A DNA stretch of 36,629 nucleotides from Oscillospiraceae bacterium (GCA_022804995.1 JAAWUC010000008.1:1-36629); one strand, 5' to 3'. Counted from the stretch's first letter, positions 1 to 8,389 are shown. Program-made: numbers and translations. The notes: generated by a model from the sequence alone, not told the origin.

Positions 1-22
1 TTTTCTTTGCAAAGAAAAGAAT
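1..22. repeat. AT-rich palindrome upstream of rsmI, cut by window edge
   Basis: Bases 1-18 form a perfect 9+9 palindrome (ttttctttg/caaagaaaa) followed by gaat. It closely resembles the 14+14 inverted repeat at 17848-17877 in front of dxs, which also ends in gaat. The left end is probably truncated by the window. Likely a short dispersed intergenic repeat or a terminator of the preceding gene; the two copies seen here cannot decide. Confidence 0.5.
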
Positions 23-45
23 GAAGAACCGACAGGAGGGCGGCA

Positions 46-888
46 ATGAGCGGAAAATTGTACCTGGTGGCAACGCCCATCGGAAACCTGGGCGACCTGA
101 GCCCGCGGGCGGCGGAAACGTTGGCGGCGGCGGATTTTGTGGCGGCGGAGGATACCCGCGTGTCGCTGAAGCTGCTGAACCATTTTAATATCAAAAAGCC
201 TCTGGTCAGCTACCACGAGCACAATCAGGCAATCTCTGGTCCGGCTATCCTGAACCGCCTCCTGTCGGGAGAAACCTGCGCCCTGGTCACAGACGCCGGT
301 ACCCCCGCCGTCAGCGACCCGGGGGAGGGGCTCGTAGCCCTGTGCGCCGAAAACGGCGTGGAGGTCCTGGCCATCCCCGGGTGCTGCGCCGCCGTGTCCG
401 CCCTGGCGGTGAGCGGCCTGCCCACGGGCCGCTTCGTCTTTGAGGGCTTCCTCCCCGCGAACAGGGGAGAGCGGCGGGAGCGGCTGGCGGAGCTGGCCGG
501 GGAGGAGCGGACCATGATCCTCTACGAGGCCCCTCACCGCCTGCGGGCGACCCTGGCGGACCTGGCGGAGGCCTTCGGGGAGCGCCGGGTCACCCTGTGC
601 CGGGAGCTGACCAAGCTCCATGAGGAGACGCGGCGGACGACTCTCTCGGAGGCCCTGGCCCGCTACACAGAGAACGATCCGAAGGGCGAATTCGTCCTGG
701 TGCTGGCCGGGCGGGAGCGCCCGGCGGAGCGCGCCGTTACCCTGGAGGAGGGCGTGGACATGGTGCTCTCCCGGCGGGAGAAGGGGGAGCGGATGAAGGA
801 CGCCGTGCGGCAGGTGGCCTCGGATACGGGACTGGGCCGCAACGAGCTCTACCAAGCGGCCCTGCGGGCGGCGCAGGAGCAGCTGTGA
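46..888 (+). CDS. rsmI: 16S rRNA (cytidine(1402)-2'-O)-methyltransferase RsmI
   Basis: RsmI uses S-adenosylmethionine to methylate the 2'-hydroxyl of C1402 in the decoding centre of 16S rRNA. The 280-residue product has the usual family length. It opens with the hallmark YLVATPIGNLGDLSPRA, has EDTR near residue 36 and TDAGTPAVSDPG around residue 82, and belongs to the tetrapyrrole-methylase (SAM/SUMT-like) fold. A C-terminal helical domain follows. The ATG is preceded by aggaggg about 6 bases upstream, which supports the start. The gene is followed by a strong hairpin terminator and faces trmB convergently, so it ends its transcription unit here. Confidence 0.95.
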   Translation: MSGKLYLVATPIGNLGDLSPRAAETLAAADFVAAEDTRVSLKLLNHFNIKKPLVSYHEHNQAISGPAILNRLLSGETCALVTDAGTPAVSDPGEGLVALCAENGVEVLAIPGCCAAVSALAVSGLPTGRFVFEGFLPANRGERRERLAELAGEERTMILYEAPHRLRATLADLAEAFGERRVTLCRELTKLHEETRRTTLSEALARYTENDPKGEFVLVLAGRERPAERAVTLEEGVDMVLSRREKGERMKDAVRQVASDTGLGRNELYQAALRAAQEQL

Positions 889-908
889 AACGCGCAGGGG
901 CAAAGGAA

Positions 909-940
909 AAACGCGGACCGGAATTCGGTCCGCGTTTTTT
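909..940. terminator. Bidirectional intrinsic terminator between rsmI and trmB
   Basis: A perfect 10-bp stem (acgcggaccg/cggtccgcgt) with a gaatt loop is flanked by an A run on the left and a T run on the right. It therefore fits an intrinsic terminator in both directions and serves the convergent genes rsmI and trmB. Confidence 0.93.
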
Positions 941-943
941 CAC

Positions 944-1582
944 CTACAGCCTCGTCCCCACACAGCGGTGAATGGGAATGCCCTGGGAATAAAACTTCGC
1001 CTCGTAGTCCGTCATGACGCCCTGAGGGCCGTTCTCATGGAGATTATGGGAGACCTCGCTGAGGGCATACCCCGCCGCCGGGAACTCATGGAGGGAGAAG
1101 GCAAAAAGCGGGGCGTTGTCCGTCTTGAAGTGGACCTGTCCCCCGGGGCGCAGGGCTTTCCCGTATGTCTCCAAAAACCCCCGGTGGGTCAGGCGGCGCT
1201 TGGCCTGCCCATTGGGGGGCCAGGGGTCGCAGAAGTTGATGTAGACAAGGTCAACCTCGTCCTGTGCGAAGTAGTCCGGCACCAGGGCCGCGTCCCCCAC
1301 CACAAAAAAGACGTTCCTGAGCTCCGCCTCCACCGCCCGCTCCATGGCCACCACCAGGGCGTCCGGCACCTTCTCGATGGCAATAAACAGGACCTCCGGG
1401 TTCTGCCGGGCCGTCTCCACCGTGAAGCGCCCCTTCCCGCAGCCCAGCTCCACCCGCAGTTCCCTGGCCCCGGGCATCAGCCGCTCCCGCCAGCGCCCCC
1501 GCATGGAAAAGCCGTCCTGCACATGGCAGGCGGCGCAGCGCTCCATCCGGGGAATGAGATTTTTCTTTTTCCGCATCCTCAT
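944..1582 (-). CDS. trmB: tRNA (guanine-N7-)-methyltransferase TrmB
   Basis: TrmB methylates N7 of G46 in tRNA variable loops using SAM. Visible motifs are the SAM-binding LGCGKGRFTVETA and the family signature NFCDPWPPNGQAKRRL. The track's ORF starts ten codons earlier, but a gggaggtg ribosome site lies six bases before the internal ATG at 1582, giving MRMRKKKNL and 212 residues, the usual TrmB size. The earlier ATG has no good ribosome site and overlaps the predicted -10 box. Monocistronic, convergent with rsmI and divergent from the kinase-like gene. Confidence 0.93.
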   Translation of the reverse strand: MRMRKKKNLIPRMERCAACHVQDGFSMRGRWRERLMPGARELRVELGCGKGRFTVETARQNPEVLFIAIEKVPDALVVAMERAVEAELRNVFFVVGDAALVPDYFAQDEVDLVYINFCDPWPPNGQAKRRLTHRGFLETYGKALRPGGQVHFKTDNAPLFAFSLHEFPAAGYALSEVSHNLHENGPQGVMTDYEAKFYSQGIPIHRCVGTRL

Positions 1583-1611
1583 AAGGGACACCTCCCGACT
1601 GTTTTCGCCCA

Positions 1612-1640
1612 ATCATACCACACAGCGTCTGAAAACACAA
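1612..1640 (-). promoter_or_regulatory. Predicted sigma-A promoter of trmB
   Basis: On the minus strand TTGTGT and TATGAT are separated by 17 bases, with the -10 box about 30 bases before the preferred trmB start. Confidence 0.6.
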
Positions 1641-1714
1641 GGCGGAACCCGGCGAAACATCCCCGCTCCTGCCGGCGGCGGACAGGCTGTGTGCGTTTTC
1701 ACGGAAAAATCATC

Positions 1715-1743
1715 TTCACAAATATTAAAAATTGTGCTATACT
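1715..1743 (+). promoter_or_regulatory. Predicted sigma-A promoter of the cytidylate-kinase-like gene
   Basis: TTCACA and TATACT are separated by 17 bases in an AT-rich stretch, 33 bases before the start codon at 1776. Confidence 0.7.
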
Positions 1744-1775
1744 ACAAATAAGAACAGAGAAAGGGAGGGTTCAAG

Positions 1776-2399
1776 ATGGAAAAGCTGGTAATCACCATTG
1801 GACGGCAGTGCGGCAGCGGGGGCCATTCCATCGGGAAGCTGTTGGCCGGGCGGCTGGGACTGGCCTTTTACGACAAGGAGATCGTGGAGCTGACAGCGGC
1901 AAAGACGAAGCTCTCACCGGAGTTCATCCGCACCCACGGGGAGTATTTCCACGGGGGAGCTCTGGGCCATATCATGGGCTACGGGACCCGGTTCGACGGC
2001 CCGGCCAAAACCGGCAGCGCCCTCACCGACCAGCTCCACCAGGCCCAGAGCGAGATCATCCAGGAAGTGGCGGCGCAGGAGCCCTGCGTCATTGTGGGGC
2101 GGTGCGCGGACCACGTGCTGGCGGGAAAGGTCCCCACCCTGAACGTGTTCATCCACGCGGATATGCCCAGCAAGGTGGAGCGGAGCGTGGTGGAGCACGG
2201 CATGGACCGGGACCGGGCGGCCTCCATCCTCACCCGGCGGGATAAGGCCCGGGCCCACCACTACCGCTTCTACACCGAGCGGAAGTGGGGGGATCCCCGG
2301 AACTACGACCTCTGCCTGGACAGCGGGCGGCTGGGTATTGAAAATTGCGTGGCTATCATCGCCGACGCCTATGGGCGGATGCGGGTCTTAGCCGGGTAG
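1776..2399 (+). CDS. Cytidylate kinase-like family protein (copy 1)
   Basis: A 207-residue P-loop protein of the cytidylate-kinase-like family, predicted to be a nucleoside monophosphate kinase or relative; the substrate has not been established for this subfamily. The Walker A region is ITIGRQCGSGGHSIGK at residues 6-21, followed by FYDKEIVELTA and CVIVGRCADHVL, where canonical CMP kinases have their nucleotide-binding elements. An aaagggaggg ribosome site precedes the ATG. The 3' end overlaps the convergent ogt gene by 12 bases. A clear paralogue lies at 35104-35730 with the same motifs. It is distinct from the standard Cmk, which is about 220 residues and starts differently. Confidence 0.85.
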   Translation: MEKLVITIGRQCGSGGHSIGKLLAGRLGLAFYDKEIVELTAAKTKLSPEFIRTHGEYFHGGALGHIMGYGTRFDGPAKTGSALTDQLHQAQSEIIQEVAAQEPCVIVGRCADHVLAGKVPTLNVFIHADMPSKVERSVVEHGMDRDRAASILTRRDKARAHHYRFYTERKWGDPRNYDLCLDSGRLGIENCVAIIADAYGRMRVLAG

Positions 2400-2846
2400 C
2401 CGCTCCTCCAGGCGCAGCAGAAACCGCTTGATCTCCAGCCCGCCGGTGTACCCCACCAGCTGTCCGCCGGCGCCGATGATCCGGTGGCAGGGGATGATGA
2501 TGGGGATCGGGTTGCGGCTGTTGGCCTGGCCCACGGCCACCGCGCCGCCGGGCTTGCCCAGCCGGACGGCGATGTCCCGATAGCTGGCGGTGGCGCCGTA
2601 GGGGATCTCCCGCAGGGCGCTCCAGACCGCCAGCTGGAAGGCTGTCCCCACCGGCGCCAAGGGGACCGTAAATTCCCGGCGGACTCCGGCGAAATACTCC
2701 TCCAGCTCACGGGCGGCCAGCTCCAGAGCGGGGGAGGGGCTGCCCGCCCCCGCCTGCCCGCCGCCGAAGGAGAGCCGGGTCAGCGCGTCCTCCGTCCCGG
2801 TGAGGGTCAGGGGGCCGACGGGGCTCTGGATCACATGCTCAAACAT
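2388..2846 (-). CDS. ogt: Methylated-DNA--protein-cysteine S-methyltransferase
   Basis: A suicide DNA-repair enzyme that transfers the alkyl group from O6-alkylguanine (and O4-alkylthymine) to its own cysteine. The acceptor motif IPCHRIIGAGG lies at about residue 117, followed by LVGYTGGLEIKRFLLRLE, all typical of the Ogt/MGMT C-terminal domain. At 152 residues it is a compact single-copy Ogt without an Ada DNA-binding domain. An aggaggt ribosome site precedes the ATG. It lies downstream of pckG on the same strand with a hairpin between them, and its end overlaps the convergent kinase-like gene by 12 bases. Confidence 0.93.
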   Translation of the reverse strand: MFEHVIQSPVGPLTLTGTEDALTRLSFGGGQAGAGSPSPALELAARELEEYFAGVRREFTVPLAPVGTAFQLAVWSALREIPYGATASYRDIAVRLGKPGGAVAVGQANSRNPIPIIIPCHRIIGAGGQLVGYTGGLEIKRFLLRLEERLPG

Positions 2847-2872
2847 AACGCGATACCTCCTGCCTGTAGAGA

Positions 2873-2903
2873 AGGGCCCCCGCGAACAGCGGAGGCCCTT
2901 TTT
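2873..2903. terminator. Hairpin terminator between pckG and ogt
   Basis: agggcccccgc and gcggaggccct form an 11-bp stem with one mismatch and a gaaca loop. It sits about 10 bases past the pckG stop on the minus strand, where the following U tract is weak (cccttctct). The five-T run is on the plus strand. Probably limits read-through from pckG into ogt. Confidence 0.6.
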
Positions 2904-2911
2904 CAGGTTGG

Positions 2912-4681
2912 TTACTTCTTCAGGTTGTTCTCCAGGGTGTCCAGCTGCTGGAGCAGCTCCTTGGGCAGCTTATCGCCGAACTTGGCGTAGTACTCCCGGA
3001 TGCCCTTAGCCTCCTCGGCCCACAGCTCTTTGTCCACGCCCAGCAGGCCCTCGACAGTCTCCTTGCTGACGTCCAGACCTTCCAGGTTGATGTCCTCCGC
3101 CTTGGGCTGGAAGCCGATGGCGGTGTCCACAGCGCTAGTCTCGTCAAAGGCGCGCTTCATGATCCACTCCAGCACCCGCAGGTTGTCGCCGAAGCCGGGC
3201 CAAATGAAGTGGCCCTCGTCATCAGTGCGGAACCAGTTGACGTTGAAGATCTTGGGCAGCTTGTCCGCGCCGACCTTCTTGCCCATGTCCAGCCAGTGCT
3301 GCCAGTAGTCGCCCATGTGGTAGCCGCAGAAGGGCAGCATGGCCATGGGGTCGCGGCGCACGACGCCCACGGCGCCGGCGGCGGCGGCGGTGGTCTCCGA
3401 GGCCATGATGGAGCCGACGAACACGCCGTGCTCCCAATCCCGGGCCTGGTACACCAGGGGAGCGGTCTTGGCCCGGCGTCCGCCGAAGACAATGGCGCTC
3501 AGGGGCACGCCCTTGGGGTTCTCAAACTCGGGGGAGATGCAGGGGCAGTTGATGGCGGGGGCGGTGAAGCGGGAGTTGGGGTGCGCGCCCTTCTCGGTGC
3601 TCTCCTTGCCGTTCCAGGGGTTGCCCTTCCAGTCCACGGCGTGCTCCGGGGGATTCTTGTCCAGGCCCTCCCACCACACGGTGTTGTCGTCCAGGTTGTG
3701 GACCACGTTGGTAAAGATAGTGCCCTTCTGAGTGGAGGCCAGGGCGTTGGGGTTGCTCTTGACGTTGGTGCCGGGGGCCACGCCGAAGAAGCCGTACTCG
3801 GGGTTCATGGCCCACAGGCGGCCGTCCTCGCCCACGCGGATCCAGGCGATGTCGTCGCCCACGCACCAGACCTTCCAGCCCTTCTCGCGGTAAGCCTCGG
3901 GGGGAATGAGCATGGCCAGGTTGGTCTTGCCGCAGGCGGAGGGGAAGGCGGCGGCCAGGTAGCGGACCTCGCCGGCGGGGTTCTGGAGGCCCAGAATCAG
4001 CATATGCTCGGCCATCCAGCCCTGCTCGTGGCCCAGGTGGGAGGCGATGCGCAGGGCGAAGCACTTCTTGCCCAGCAGCACGTTTCCGCCGTAGCCGGAG
4101 TTGACGGACATGATGGTGTTGTCCTCGGGGAAGTGGACAATATAGCGGTTCTCGGGGTCGATGTCCGCCTTGGCATGGAGGCCCTTGATGAAGTCGTCGC
4201 CCAGCTTCTCAGCCACGGCGGTGCCCACCCGGGTCATGATGCACATGTTGAGCACCACGTAGATGGAATCGGTCAGCTCAATGCCGTACTTGGCAAAGGG
4301 GGATCCCACCACGCCCATGGAGTAGGGAATGACGTACATGGTACGGCCCTTCATGGCGCCGGTGTAGAGCTTATTGAGCTTGGCATACATCTCTTTGGGG
4401 TCCATCCAGTTGTTGGTGGGGCCGGCGTCCTCCTTCTTGCGGCAGCAGATGAAGGTCCGGTCCTCTACGCGGGCCACGTCGTTGACGGCGGTGCGGTGGA
4501 GGTAGCAGCCGGGCAGCTTCTCCTGGTTGAGCTGCTCGATCTCGCCGGTGGAACAGGCCTCGGCCCGCAGGGCGTCGATCTGCTCCTGGGAGCCGTCAAT
4601 CCAGACGATTTTGTCGGGCTGGGTCATCTTGGCCATCTCGTCGATCCAGGCGAGAACGGCCTTATTGCTTGTGAGAGCCAT
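2912..4681 (-). CDS. pckG: Phosphoenolpyruvate carboxykinase (GTP)
   Basis: Interconverts oxaloacetate and PEP using GTP/GDP. In fermenting anaerobes it often runs in the carboxylating direction, but the direction here is not visible. The track ORF (817 residues) is over-extended. The real start is the ATG at 4681 (MALTSNKAVLAW), preceded by aggaggaaa and giving 589 residues, close to the ~600 of the GTP family. Motifs seen are the P-loop FPSACGKTNLAML, the NPEYGFFGVAPGT segment and the guanine-site region IVFGGRRAKTAPLV. The ATP-dependent PckA is shorter (~530) and lacks these. It has its own promoter and a downstream hairpin. Confidence 0.96.
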   Translation of the reverse strand: MALTSNKAVLAWIDEMAKMTQPDKIVWIDGSQEQIDALRAEACSTGEIEQLNQEKLPGCYLHRTAVNDVARVEDRTFICCRKKEDAGPTNNWMDPKEMYAKLNKLYTGAMKGRTMYVIPYSMGVVGSPFAKYGIELTDSIYVVLNMCIMTRVGTAVAEKLGDDFIKGLHAKADIDPENRYIVHFPEDNTIMSVNSGYGGNVLLGKKCFALRIASHLGHEQGWMAEHMLILGLQNPAGEVRYLAAAFPSACGKTNLAMLIPPEAYREKGWKVWCVGDDIAWIRVGEDGRLWAMNPEYGFFGVAPGTNVKSNPNALASTQKGTIFTNVVHNLDDNTVWWEGLDKNPPEHAVDWKGNPWNGKESTEKGAHPNSRFTAPAINCPCISPEFENPKGVPLSAIVFGGRRAKTAPLVYQARDWEHGVFVGSIMASETTAAAAGAVGVVRRDPMAMLPFCGYHMGDYWQHWLDMGKKVGADKLPKIFNVNWFRTDDEGHFIWPGFGDNLRVLEWIMKRAFDETSAVDTAIGFQPKAEDINLEGLDVSKETVEGLLGVDKELWAEEAKGIREYYAKFGDKLPKELLQQLDTLENNLKK

Positions 4682-4736
4682 GGTAGGTTTCCTCCTGTAT
4701 TTGAATTTTTCAGAAAGCCAACGTTTCCTGACTACC

Positions 4737-4765
4737 ATGATACTAAAATCTTTTGGAAAATGCAA
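4737..4765 (-). promoter_or_regulatory. Predicted sigma-A promoter of pckG
   Basis: On the minus strand TTGCAT and TATCAT are separated by 17 bases, about 56 bases upstream of the pckG start codon. Confidence 0.65.
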
Positions 4766-4832
4766 GGGGGTTGGAAAAAAAACCACAGAAAAATAGCCGG
4801 GTCCGCCGGGCGGAAGCCTTGACGCCGGGCGG

Positions 4833-4866
4833 GCCGCTTTACAAGCGGCGTGAAAACTGCTATACT
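4833..4866 (+). promoter_or_regulatory. Promoter of the tetrapyrrole operon with overlapping dyad
   Basis: TTTACA (4838-4843) and TATACT (4861-4866) are separated by 17 bases, 35 bases before the cbiL start. The -35 box lies inside a dyad gccgctt-tac-aagcggc (4833-4849), a plausible repressor operator; the regulator is unknown. Confidence 0.65.
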
Positions 4867-4900
4867 GTGCGAAAATGGGACAGTAAAGGAGAGCATCCAT

Positions 4901-5593
4901 ATGACAAACGGAAAACTCACCGGCGTGGGCGTAGGGCCCGGGGATCCGGAGCTTTTGACCCTCAAGGCGGTCCGCGTCCTGCGGGAGGCGGACGTTGTCG
5001 CCGTGCCGGATAAGGGCGCGGGGGAGCGGACCGCCTTGTCCATCGCGGCGGCGCACATCCAGGACAAGCCCATCCTCTCCTGCGTTACCCCCATGGTCCG
5101 GGACAAGGCCGCCCTGGCGGAGGCCCACAAGGCCGTTGCGGACAGGCTCTGCGCCCTGCTGGAGGAGGGAAAGCGGGTGGCCTTCATCACCCTGGGGGAC
5201 CCCTCCATCTACTCCACCTATCTCTACGTCCACCGGCTGGTGCTGGCGCGGGGATATGCGGCGGAGCTGGTGCCGGGAGTGCCCTCCTTCTGCGCCGCCG
5301 CCGCGAGTCTGAACATGGGGCTGTGCGAGGGCAGTGAGCGGCTGCTCATCGTCCCTGCCTCCCACCGGGATATTTCCGACTGTCTGGACACCGACGCCAA
5401 CCTGGTGTTCATGAAGGCCGGGAAGGACCTGGGGGCCCTGCGGGACCGGTTGGCCCGGGAGAGGCTTTTGGAGAACGCCTCCCTGGCGGCCAACTGCGGC
5501 ATGGAGGGGGAGGTCCTCTGCCCCCGGCTGTCGGAGCTGGAGGAGGAGACGGGGTATTTTTCCCTGGTCGTCGTCAAGCGGGGGGAGAAATGA
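4901..5593 (+). CDS. cbiL: Precorrin-2/cobalt-factor II C20-methyltransferase
   Basis: SAM-dependent enzyme that methylates C20 of precorrin-2 or cobalt-factor II, the first step committed to corrinoids. The N-terminal GVGVGPGDPELLTLKAVRVL and the later LVPGVPSFCAAAASLNMGL are typical of CbiL/CobI in the tetrapyrrole-methylase superfamily. The track starts at 4850, but aaaggag about eight bases before the ATG at 4901 (MTNGKLTG) supports a 230-residue protein, the family's usual size. It leads the operon and overlaps sirC by four bases (ATGA). No other cbi genes are in the window, so the rest of the pathway must lie elsewhere or the gene serves a partial route. Whether it acts on the cobalt or metal-free substrate cannot be read from sequence. 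Confidence 0.9.
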   Translation: MTNGKLTGVGVGPGDPELLTLKAVRVLREADVVAVPDKGAGERTALSIAAAHIQDKPILSCVTPMVRDKAALAEAHKAVADRLCALLEEGKRVAFITLGDPSIYSTYLYVHRLVLARGYAAELVPGVPSFCAAAASLNMGLCEGSERLLIVPASHRDISDCLDTDANLVFMKAGKDLGALRDRLARERLLENASLAANCGMEGEVLCPRLSELEEETGYFSLVVVKRGEK

Positions 5594-6030
5594 GTCTGCG
5601 GTTTCCCTTCTTTGTGGATTTGAGCGGCAAAAAAGCGGTGGTCGTCGGCGGCGGGACGGTGGGGCTCCGGCGGGCCAGAGTACTGCGGGATTTCGGCGCG
5701 GCGGTTACGGTGGTTGCGCCGTCCCTCGGAGCCCCGCTGGAGGGGGTCGCGCATATCGCCCGGCGCTATCAGGCGGGCGATCTGGCGGAGGCCTTTCTGG
5801 CCGTAGCGGCCACGGACGACCGGGCGGTGAACCGGGCCGTCTGGGAAGAGGCCCAGGGCCGCGGCGTCTGGGTCAACGTGTGCGACTGTCCGGAGGAGTG
5901 CGGGTTTTTCTTCCCCGCCGTCTGCCGGTCGGGACATCTGGCGGCCGGGGTGGCGGGAGACGGCACTGACCACCGCCGCACCGCCCAGGCCGCCGCCGCT
6001 ATTCGGAAAGCATTGGAGGAGCTGCCATGA
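5590..6030 (+). CDS. sirC: Precorrin-2 dehydrogenase (siroheme synthase N-terminal-like)
   Basis: Oxidises precorrin-2 to sirohydrochlorin with NAD+; some relatives also insert the metal. The N-terminal Rossmann motif VVVGGGTVGLRRARVL and the internal FLAVAATDDRAVNRAV / VNVCDCPEECGFFFPAV segments match the CysG N-terminal/Met8/SirC family. At 146 residues it is a short form like Bacillus YlnF, lacking the long C-terminal dimer domain of CysG. It overlaps cbiL and hemC by four bases each, indicating translational coupling. Its substrate is produced by the CobA domain encoded two genes downstream. Confidence 0.9.
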   Translation: MSLRFPFFVDLSGKKAVVVGGGTVGLRRARVLRDFGAAVTVVAPSLGAPLEGVAHIARRYQAGDLAEAFLAVAATDDRAVNRAVWEEAQGRGVWVNVCDCPEECGFFFPAVCRSGHLAAGVAGDGTDHRRTAQAAAAIRKALEELP

Positions 6031-6893
6031 AAATACGCGTGGGAAGCCGGGAGAGCCGTTTGGCGGTCGTCCAGGCGGAGCTGCTGGTGGAGGCCGTCCG
6101 CGCCGCCCGCCCGGATATCGAGTGGGAGCTCGTGACCATGAAGACCACCGGCGATAGGATTCTTGACCGAACCCTGGACAAAATCGGCGGCAAGGGCCTC
6201 TTTGTCCGGGAGCTGGATCAGGCCCTGCGGGAGGGGCGGGTGGATGTGACCGTCCACAGCTGCAAGGATCTGCCTATGGAGGAGGACCCGGAGCTGCCCA
6301 TCGCGGCCTTCTCCAGGCGGGAGGACCCCCGGGACGCGCTTATCCTGCCGGAGGGCGCGGCGGAGCTGGATTTCTCCAGGCCCATCGGCTGTGCCAGCCT
6401 CCGGCGGAAGATTCAGCTCCAGAAGCTCTTTCCCCAGGCGTGCATTGAGCCAGTGCGGGGGAACGTGCTGACGAGGCTGGAGAAGCTGGACGGCGGACAG
6501 TTCTCCGCCCTGGTGCTGGCGGCGGCGGGGCTGAAGCGCCTGGGGCTGGAGAGCCGGATCTCCCGGATCTTTTCTGCGGACGAGCTCCTGCCCGCCGCGG
6601 GCCAGGGGATTTTGGCCGCCCAGGTCCGCTCCGGGGAGGATACCTCCTGGCTGGCCCCCTTCGCGGACCGGGAGAGCGGCGTCCGGGCCCGGGCGGAGCG
6701 GAGCTTTGTCAAAGCCCTGGGCGGCGGGTGCAGCTCCCCGATTGCCGCCTTCGCGGTGGTGGAGGGGGAGACGATGCTCCTCACCGGCATGGGCGCCGGG
6801 GGAGAAAAAAGCGCCCTCACCGGACCCGCCGGCCAGCCGGAGGAGCTGGGTTGGGCCCTGGCGGAGCGGATGCGGAGGGAGGGACACGCATGA
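6027..6893 (+). CDS. hemC: Hydroxymethylbilane synthase (porphobilinogen deaminase)
   Basis: Polymerises four porphobilinogen units into hydroxymethylbilane. The start IRVGSRESRLAVVQAELL, the catalytic-loop region VTVHSCKDLPMEEDPEL, and LGGGCSSPIAAFA carrying the dipyrromethane-cofactor cysteine near residue 234 are diagnostic. At 288 residues it is slightly shorter than the ~310 typical of the family, with a short C-terminal domain. Overlaps of four bases with sirC and cobA/hemD place it in the middle of the operon. Substrate comes from HemB, encoded at the operon's end, and product goes to the adjacent HemD domain. Confidence 0.96.
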   Translation: MKIRVGSRESRLAVVQAELLVEAVRAARPDIEWELVTMKTTGDRILDRTLDKIGGKGLFVRELDQALREGRVDVTVHSCKDLPMEEDPELPIAAFSRREDPRDALILPEGAAELDFSRPIGCASLRRKIQLQKLFPQACIEPVRGNVLTRLEKLDGGQFSALVLAAAGLKRLGLESRISRIFSADELLPAAGQGILAAQVRSGEDTSWLAPFADRESGVRARAERSFVKALGGGCSSPIAAFAVVEGETMLLTGMGAGGEKSALTGPAGQPEELGWALAERMRREGHA

Positions 6894-8389
6894 GCGGAAA
6901 CGTGATTCTGGTGGGCGCGGGCCCCGGCGACCCCGGCCTGCTGACCGTCAAGGGCCGGGAGGCCCTGGCCCAGGCGGAGGTGGTGGTCTACGACCGGCTC
7001 ATCAGCCCCGCCATCCTCGCCATGATTCCCGAGGGGGCGGAGGCCATCGACGTGGGCAAGCGGGCCGCGCGGCACACGGTCCCCCAGCGGGAGATTAACC
7101 AGATCCTGCTGCGGAAGGCCCAGGAGGGCAAACACGTAGTCCGCCTGAAGGGCGGGGACCCCTTTGTCTTTGGCCGGGGCGGCGAGGAGCTGGAGATTCT
7201 GGCGGAAAATGGCATTGATTTCCAGGTCATCCCCGGCGTCACCTCCGCCGTGGCGGCGGCGGCTTACGCGGGGATCCCAGTGACCCACCGGGACTGCTGC
7301 TCCTCCCTCCATGTCGTCACCGGCCACCGGCGGGAGGGAACGGCCCTGGATATCCAGTTCCGCGCTCTGGTCCAGGGGGGCGGGACGCTGGTGTTTCTCA
7401 TGGGGGTGGGGGCTCTGCCGGAGATTGTCTCCGGCCTGCTGGAGGCCGGCATGGCCCCGAACACCCCCGCCGCGATGGTGGAGCGGGGAACCACGCCCTG
7501 CCAGCGGCGGTGCGGCGGAACGCTGTCCAATCTGCCGGAACGGGCGGCGGAAATGGGGATTTCCAGCCCCGCCGTTATTGTGGTGGGGCAGGTCTGCGCC
7601 CAGGCGGAAAAATTTGACTGGTTCAGCCGCCTGCCTCTGAAGGGGAGGAGGATTCTGGTCACGCGGCCCAAGGAGCGGGCCGGGGCTCTGTCGGAGAAGC
7701 TGCGGGCGCTGGGGGCGGATGTGACGGAGTATCCCTGCATTGCCACGGTTCCGCTGGACCCCTGCCCGGAGCTGGAGGAGGCGCTGGGCCGCCTGTCCCG
7801 GTATGAGTGGCTGGCGTTCACCAGCCCCGCCGGGGTGGAGGCTGTCTGGCGCTGCCTGGGGCGGCTGGGCAGGGATGCCCGAGCTTTCGGAAATATAAAG
7901 CTGGCGGCTATCGGCGGCGGCACCGCCAAGGCCCTGGAGGGCCACGGGCTGTCTGCCGACCTGGTGCCGGAGGTATATGACGCGCGGCATCTGGGGATGG
8001 CCCTGGCGGGAGCCGCTAAGGCCAGGGTGCTGATCCTGCGGGCCCAGGAGGGCTCCCCTGCCCTGACGGAAGCGCTTAGCGGCGCGGGGGTGAGCTATGA
8101 CGACATCGCCGTTTACCGTACGATTTACCAGAATCCCCGCTGGGCGGAGCTGCGGCGGGCCCTGGACGCCGGCGAGCTGGCGTATGTGACGTTTACCTCC
8201 GCCTCTACTGTCAAGGGCTTCGTCTCCACTGTAGGCGCGGACGCGGATTTTGGAAAAATCGTCGGCCTGTGTATCGGAGAACAGACTGCCGGCGAGGCGG
8301 AAAAGCACGGTATTCCCGTACAGGTTGCGGAAAAAGCCACGGTTGACGCGCTGGTGGCGCTGGCCGCAAAAGCGTGCCGGGAGCGATGA
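6890..8389 (+). CDS. cobA-hemD: Fused uroporphyrinogen-III C-methyltransferase / uroporphyrinogen-III synthase
   Basis: A 499-residue fusion of two consecutive activities. The N-terminal ~245 residues are CobA/SUMT (VILVGAGPGDPGLLTVKG, VVVYDRLISPAI, VRLKGGDPFVFGRGGEE, VIPGVTSAVAAAAYAGIPVTHR), which makes precorrin-2 with SAM. The C-terminal ~245 residues, from about RRILVTRPKERAGALSEKL, are HemD, which cyclises hydroxymethylbilane. The ATG overlaps the hemC stop (ATGA), so the longer track ORF is wrong. This fusion is known in Firmicutes. Co-expression as one chain would channel uroporphyrinogen III directly into siroheme/corrinoid synthesis rather than heme. Confidence 0.95.
   Translation: MSGNVILVGAGPGDPGLLTVKGREALAQAEVVVYDRLISPAILAMIPEGAEAIDVGKRAARHTVPQREINQILLRKAQEGKHVVRLKGGDPFVFGRGGEELEILAENGIDFQVIPGVTSAVAAAAYAGIPVTHRDCCSSLHVVTGHRREGTALDIQFRALVQGGGTLVFLMGVGALPEIVSGLLEAGMAPNTPAAMVERGTTPCQRRCGGTLSNLPERAAEMGISSPAVIVVGQVCAQAEKFDWFSRLPLKGRRILVTRPKERAGALSEKLRALGADVTEYPCIATVPLDPCPELEEALGRLSRYEWLAFTSPAGVEAVWRCLGRLGRDARAFGNIKLAAIGGGTAKALEGHGLSADLVPEVYDARHLGMALAGAAKARVLILRAQEGSPALTEALSGAGVSYDDIAVYRTIYQNPRWAELRRALDAGELAYVTFTSASTVKGFVSTVGADADFGKIVGLCIGEQTAGEAEKHGIPVQVAEKATVDALVALAAKACRER

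Noticed and set aside
968-2245. 425-residue ORF crossing trmB (antisense) and the kinase-like gene
   Set aside because: It spans two real genes and two promoters in the wrong frame and has no family motifs.
3209-4822. 537-residue plus-strand ORF antisense to pckG
   Set aside because: Low-complexity Gly/His/Val composition typical of the reverse frame of a highly biased gene; pckG motifs are unambiguous.
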